A DNA stretch of 8,666 nt from Bacteroidota bacterium (GTDB lineage: Bacteria; Bacteroidota; Bacteroidia; UKL13-3), in assembly GCA_004293295.1 (NCBI GenBank), contig RDYC01000278.1:1-8666 (forward strand), in the 5' to 3' direction. The position numbers and the translations under genes are program-made. How positions within the stretch are numbered: position 1 is the stretch's first letter; every line of letters starts with the position of its first letter. Under the pieces are notes generated by a model. It was not told the origin of the DNA. It did not search any database and saw only the letters and a list, made by a program, of their open reading frames with translations. Below are positions 6,347 to 8,666 of the stretch, piece after piece.

Positions 6347-6775
6347 ATGAAAATAGCAATTGGCGGTGACCACGCTGGGTTTACTTACAAACAAGAAATT
6401 TCTACCCTACTTACAAGCCTTGGCCATGAAGTGACTGATTTCGGTCCATTTAGTGATGCATCAGTTGATTATCCTGACTTTGCCCATCCGGTAGCCTTAG
6501 CTGTTGAAAAGAAAGATTGTGAACTTGGCATTTTGATTTGCGGAAGTGGCAATGGAGTTGCCATAACTGCTAATAAACACCAAGGTATTCGTGCCGCTTT
6601 ATGTTGGTTAAATGAATTGGGTGCATTGGCAAGGCAACATAACAATGCCAACGTGTTATGTTTACCCGCTCGATTTATTTCATTGGAATTGGCCAAACAA
6701 ATTACCACCACTTTTATTCAAACCGCTTTTGAAGGCGGACGTCACGAAAACCGTGTGAATAAAATTGCATGTTAA
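6347..6775 (+). CDS. rpiB: Ribose-5-phosphate isomerase B
   Basis: RpiB interconverts ribose 5-phosphate and ribulose 5-phosphate in the non-oxidative pentose phosphate pathway, in the cytoplasm, usually as a dimer. The 142-residue length is normal for the family. Visible active-site parts: GGDHAG (D8, H9), DYPDFA (41-46), the base-bearing cysteine in ICGSGNG (C65), QHNNANVL with H98, and FEGGRHENRVNKI with R132 and R136, which bind phosphate. The Thr of the common CGTG motif is Ser67 here, and the next variable residue is Asn. To my knowledge this is a usual variant in Bacteroidota, and the serine keeps the hydroxyl. It lies 27 bases after tatC, with no clear promoter of its own, and is followed 47 bases later by a flavin reductase-like gene. 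Confidence 0.96.
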   Translation: MKIAIGGDHAGFTYKQEISTLLTSLGHEVTDFGPFSDASVDYPDFAHPVALAVEKKDCELGILICGSGNGVAITANKHQGIRAALCWLNELGALARQHNNANVLCLPARFISLELAKQITTTFIQTAFEGGRHENRVNKIAC

Positions 6776-6822
6776 CAAAGGGCAAACGTTTTACTGAATG
6801 AATTGTTACTTAATTAAACGTC

Positions 6823-7413
6823 ATGTTAAACTTTTGCATCATTTCAGGTTCAGCTAGGGCTGAGAACAATACATTCAGGGTTGCGTTAGCAATCAACCAC
6901 AAACTAGAGTCATTAGGGTACCAAACCTCTTTGGTTGATTTCAGGGCTTATGATATTCCGCTGATTAATCAAGGAGATATTATCCCTGAACAGTTCACTC
7001 CTTTTCAGCAATTACTCACTGAAAGCATGCACCTTGCCAACTGCATCATCATTATTACTCCTGAATACAACTGGAGCACCACGCCTGAAATACTCAATTG
7101 GTTGCATCGTTTTGGCGATAAACGCTTTAAACATTTATTTGAAAATAAAGTATTTGCAACAGTTGGCGTATCCACCGGAAAAGGTGGTAAAGCACCAGCC
7201 CTTCACTTGCATAGTATTCTCAACAAAATTATCAGTTTCACTGATTTAGACTCTATTGTATCCGCCAAAATATTTGAATCTCACTTTACCAAAGAAGTGT
7301 TGGATACAGAGGGAAACTCCTTGAACAACGCCATGTATGATGCAGGCTTAAATGACTTTGCCCATTATACGGCACGAATTACCAATCGCTGGATTGGGTT
7401 TAAGGCTTTTTAA
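6823..7413 (+). CDS. NADPH-dependent FMN reductase-like flavoprotein
   Basis: This 196-residue protein has the flavodoxin-like layout of the NADPH-dependent FMN reductase family, which includes SsuE-, ArsH- and azoreductase-like proteins. Near the N-terminus, strand-loop FCIISGSARAENNT (4-17) is the phosphate-binding loop for FMN (GSxRxxSxN type). ITPEYNWSTTPEILNWLHRF (78-97) is the family's TPEYN flavin-contact segment, with Trp replacing the common Gly. GVSTGKGGK (115-123) matches the third loop around the isoalloxazine ring. No signal peptide or membrane helix is seen, so it is cytosolic. The substrate is not readable from sequence. It is probably the last gene of the tatC-rpiB group, since the spacing is short and no terminator is seen between them, though no functional link to TatC or RpiB is apparent. 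Confidence 0.85.
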   Translation: MLNFCIISGSARAENNTFRVALAINHKLESLGYQTSLVDFRAYDIPLINQGDIIPEQFTPFQQLLTESMHLANCIIIITPEYNWSTTPEILNWLHRFGDKRFKHLFENKVFATVGVSTGKGGKAPALHLHSILNKIISFTDLDSIVSAKIFESHFTKEVLDTEGNSLNNAMYDAGLNDFAHYTARITNRWIGFKAF

Positions 7414-7438
7414 CACAACAGATAAGGTAACAAAGCCT
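7403..7438 (+). terminator. Possible weak hairpin at the end of the flavin reductase gene
   Basis: AGGCTTT (7403-7409) is perfectly complementary to AAAGCCT (7432-7438). The loop is 22 bases and the left arm lies in the last codons before the stop. Only GTTTAATC follows, so the T tail is poor. It may be a weak terminator or a chance inverted repeat. Confidence 0.25.
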
Positions 7439-7507
7439 GTTTAATCGTAACTCCTGTTTAAACGGGTTGTAATAATGCGCGCGAACATCGAATAAATATC
7501 CTTCGCG
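7436..7507. repeat. Cluster of short direct and inverted repeats in the 7414-7594 gap
   Basis: CCTGTTTAA occurs at 7436-7444 and again at 7453-7461, 17 bases apart. The second copy extends into a near-perfect 14-bp palindrome CCTGTTTAAACGGG (7453-7466) with an 8-bp perfect core, GTTTAAAC. Downstream, CGCGAA (7480-7485) and TTCGCG (7502-7507) form an inverted repeat in an otherwise AT-rich gap. These could be operator half-sites for the gene at 7595 or hairpins. No function is established. Confidence 0.4.
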
Positions 7508-7559
7508 AGTAAATTGTTACTTGATGTAAGTAAATCTTTTTAAACCCAACCAAAAATTG

Positions 7560-7567
7560 TAGTTTTG
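7560..7567 (+). promoter_or_regulatory. Bacteroidota -7 promoter element for the acidic protein gene
   Basis: TAGTTTTG fits TAnnTTTG and lies 27 bases before ATG 7595. The expected start of transcription is around 7571-7574, leaving a leader of about 20-24 bases. The -33 region is only T-rich (around 7537-7541), without a clear TTTG. Confidence 0.6.
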
Positions 7568-7594
7568 TACTTTCTAACATAAGCATATTGAGTA

Positions 7595-7933
7595 ATGAAA
7601 CAACAAATTGAAGCCATAAAGACCACTTTAGCCAAAGAAGGATTAAGTGCAACACTTATTCAACAATTAAAAGATTTGCGTGAATGGTTTAAAGCAAACC
7701 GCAATGAACCGGGCTATGTGAAAATGATTCGTTTGGCTTATGAAAATATTGAAGAAAACGGTGATTACACCTTTTTATACCTTGAGGAAGAAGATGGAAT
7801 CGCCAATCTATCATATTTAGTTGATTTACTTGGTGATTACGACAATAAATACAATAAAGAGGAATTGCAAGATATTAAAAACCTCATGTTAGGCATTGTG
7901 CCAGAAGAGGAAGAAGAATCAGGGGCACACTAG
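7595..7933 (+). CDS. Small acidic protein of unknown function
   Basis: I do not recognise this 112-residue protein. It is soluble, without signal peptide or membrane helix, and mostly helical by eye. An N-terminal amphipathic helix pair (residues about 1-36, MKQQIEAIKTTLAKEG through LREWFKANRN) is followed by YVKMIRLAYENIEENGDYTF (about 41-60). An acidic stretch (YLEEEDG) and a second helical part (about 70-102) come next, and it ends in EEEEE near the C-terminus. A TAnnTTTG promoter element and ordinary neighbour-like codon use support expression. The stop codon lies within its own terminator hairpin. It converges on rnc with only 11 bases between the two stops. A protein-binding or regulatory role would be a guess. 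Confidence 0.8.
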   Translation: MKQQIEAIKTTLAKEGLSATLIQQLKDLREWFKANRNEPGYVKMIRLAYENIEENGDYTFLYLEEEDGIANLSYLVDLLGDYDNKYNKEELQDIKNLMLGIVPEEEEESGAH

Positions 7934-7943
7934 CCCCTTTTTT
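7921..7943 (+). terminator. Terminator overlapping the end of the acidic protein gene
   Basis: AGGGGC (7921-7926) pairs with GCCCCT (7933-7938) around loop ACACTA, followed by a run of T to 7943. The TAG stop (7931-7933) spans the loop and the first base of the right arm, so the last codons double as terminator. On the minus strand the hairpin lies just past the rnc stop, but the tail there is only moderately U-rich, so it may help to end rnc as well. Confidence 0.85.
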
Positions 7944-7944
7944 C

Positions 7945-8666
7945 TTACACTGCTATACCAAGCGTTTCACAAGCTTTTTGTGCAGCCAATTGTTCTGCCT
8001 TCTTCTTAGAAACGTGCTCAGCAGTGCCTACCAAATTTCCTTCAACAATTGCTTTTACCGTAAATATTCGCTGCTTTCCACTGGAGTCTTCATTGGTTTC
8101 AAAAGCAACGGCATTGTTTACCTTTTGCCCCCACTCAATTAACCTGCCCTTAAAATTCTTTTCGGTATGCTGCAAAGTGTCGAGGTCAATATGGGTAATC
8201 AGCTTTTTAAGAATAAATCGCTTTGCCAACTCGAAACCACCATCTAAAAAAACAGCACCAATAAACGCCTCTAATGCATTGCCAAATATGCTGTTTTTAG
8301 TATGTATTCCAATTGCCCGTTTATCATACAAAACAAAATGGCTAAGGCCAATTTTAATGGCAAGTTCATTTAGGCTTTCCCTGCTAACAATTTTGCTGCG
8401 CATCTCTGTTAAAAACCCTTCATTCTTATATGGAAATGTGTTAAATAACAGTTCGGCTACAACAGTGTTTAATACACTATCGCCCAAGTACTCCAAACGC
8501 TCATTGCTATCCTTTGAGCCATTTTGATGTATGGTTGCTGAAGCAGAGTGATGACGAAGAGCCTGCAAATAACAATTGAGGGTAGTTGGATTAAACCCTG
8601 CAATGCTTTTTACATTCTTGTAAAATGCTTTCTCCTTTGATAATGTTGTATAATAAAGACCTATGA
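7945..8666 (-). CDS. rnc: Ribonuclease III (5' end cut by window)
   Basis: RNase III cleaves double-stranded RNA in rRNA processing and mRNA turnover. The minus-strand frame stays open to the window edge and about 239 residues are visible. Sequence upstream of the TTG at 8568 (KAFYKNVKSIAGFNPTTLNCY) matches the N-terminal helix typical of Bacteroidota RNase III, so the TTG is not the start and probably only a few residues are missing. The catalytic signature NERLEYLGDSVL (codons about 8502-8467) supplies the metal-binding E and D, EGFLTEMRSK follows, and GNALEAFIGAVFLDGG (about 8283-8236) carries the essential late glutamate. The aspartate three residues before that glutamate in E. coli (D114) is Asn here (codon 8278-8280). 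A C-terminal dsRNA-binding domain runs from NFKGRLIEWGQ to SKKKAEQLAAQKACETLG (about 8151-7954). In this phylum rnc often follows the fatty acid genes acpP and fabF. That region is outside the window. Confidence 0.96.
   Translation of the reverse strand, partial: IGLYYTTLSKEKAFYKNVKSIAGFNPTTLNCYLQALRHHSASATIHQNGSKDSNERLEYLGDSVLNTVVAELLFNTFPYKNEGFLTEMRSKIVSRESLNELAIKIGLSHFVLYDKRAIGIHTKNSIFGNALEAFIGAVFLDGGFELAKRFILKKLITHIDLDTLQHTEKNFKGRLIEWGQKVNNAVAFETNEDSSGKQRIFTVKAIVEGNLVGTAEHVSKKKAEQLAAQKACETLGIAV

Noticed and set aside
6776..6822. Possible promoter or terminator between rpiB and the flavin reductase gene
   Set aside because: I found no TAnnTTTG element. The ACGTTTTA/TTAAACGT near-inverted repeat is imperfect and has no T tail.
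7453..7466. Palindrome CCTGTTTAAACGGG as an attachment or mobile-element end
   Set aside because: No recombinase, target duplication or second matching end is visible, so it is kept only as a possible operator.
7458..7655. Minus-strand open frame of 65 codons over the 7414-7594 gap
   Set aside because: It runs into the start of the plus-strand acidic gene, has low-complexity leucine-rich content from AT-rich DNA, and shows no promoter.
8024..8527. Plus-strand open frame of 167 codons opposite rnc
   Set aside because: RNase III on the minus strand is certain from its catalytic and dsRNA-binding motifs. The plus-strand product resembles nothing and has no start signals.
8566..8568. TTG as the rnc start
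   Set aside because: The frame continues upstream with residues matching the N-terminal helix of the family (NVKSIAGFNP), so the gene is cut by the window and does not start here.

Overview
The window (about 40% G+C by eye) looks like chromosomal DNA from a member of the Bacteroidota, perhaps near Chitinophagales, Sphingobacteriales or Cytophagales. Three things point there: the -7 element TAnnTTTG ahead of several genes, the near absence of Shine-Dalgarno sequences, and family variants typical of the phylum (a GIN-domain surface protein, a non-zinc anti-sigma factor with a repeated head, RpiB with CGSGNG, and the form of RNase III). I see no tRNA, rRNA, CRISPR array, insertion sequence or phage gene.

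Layout. Positions 1-1896 hold the last ~630 codons of purL (small-type FGAM synthase), closed by a perfect hairpin terminator. A small antitoxin-like gene follows with its own TAnnTTTG promoter (1948-2127). No intact toxin follows it, only a 20-codon overlapping frame that could be a toxin remnant. After a ~270-base AT-rich gap comes a three-gene unit: an ECF sigma factor (2396-2881), its single-span anti-sigma partner overlapping by ATGA (2878-3891), and a secreted protein that joins a DG-repeat beta-solenoid (GIN type) to a predicted outer-membrane beta-barrel (3958-5382). A strong hairpin terminator ends this unit. Next is a co-directional group: tatC (5480-6319), rpiB (6347-6775) and an NADPH-dependent FMN reductase-like gene (6823-7413). 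A 181-base gap rich in small repeats then leads to an unrecognised acidic protein (7595-7933). This last gene converges on rnc (RNase III, minus strand, 7945 to the right edge, 5' end cut off).

The most informative signal is a pair of nearly identical promoters, TGTAACTT-N15-CGTATTAC, one ahead of the sigma factor and one ahead of the solenoid-barrel gene. The shared boxes and identical spacing have the form of an ECF promoter (AAC in the -35, CGT in the -10). They imply that the sigma factor drives both its own operon and the outer-membrane gene. I read this as a self-contained cell-envelope signalling unit: sigma factor, inner-membrane anti-sigma with a long periplasmic arm, and an outer-membrane effector or sensor. 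The other genes are ordinary housekeeping functions: purine synthesis, Tat export, pentose phosphate metabolism, flavin redox and RNA processing.
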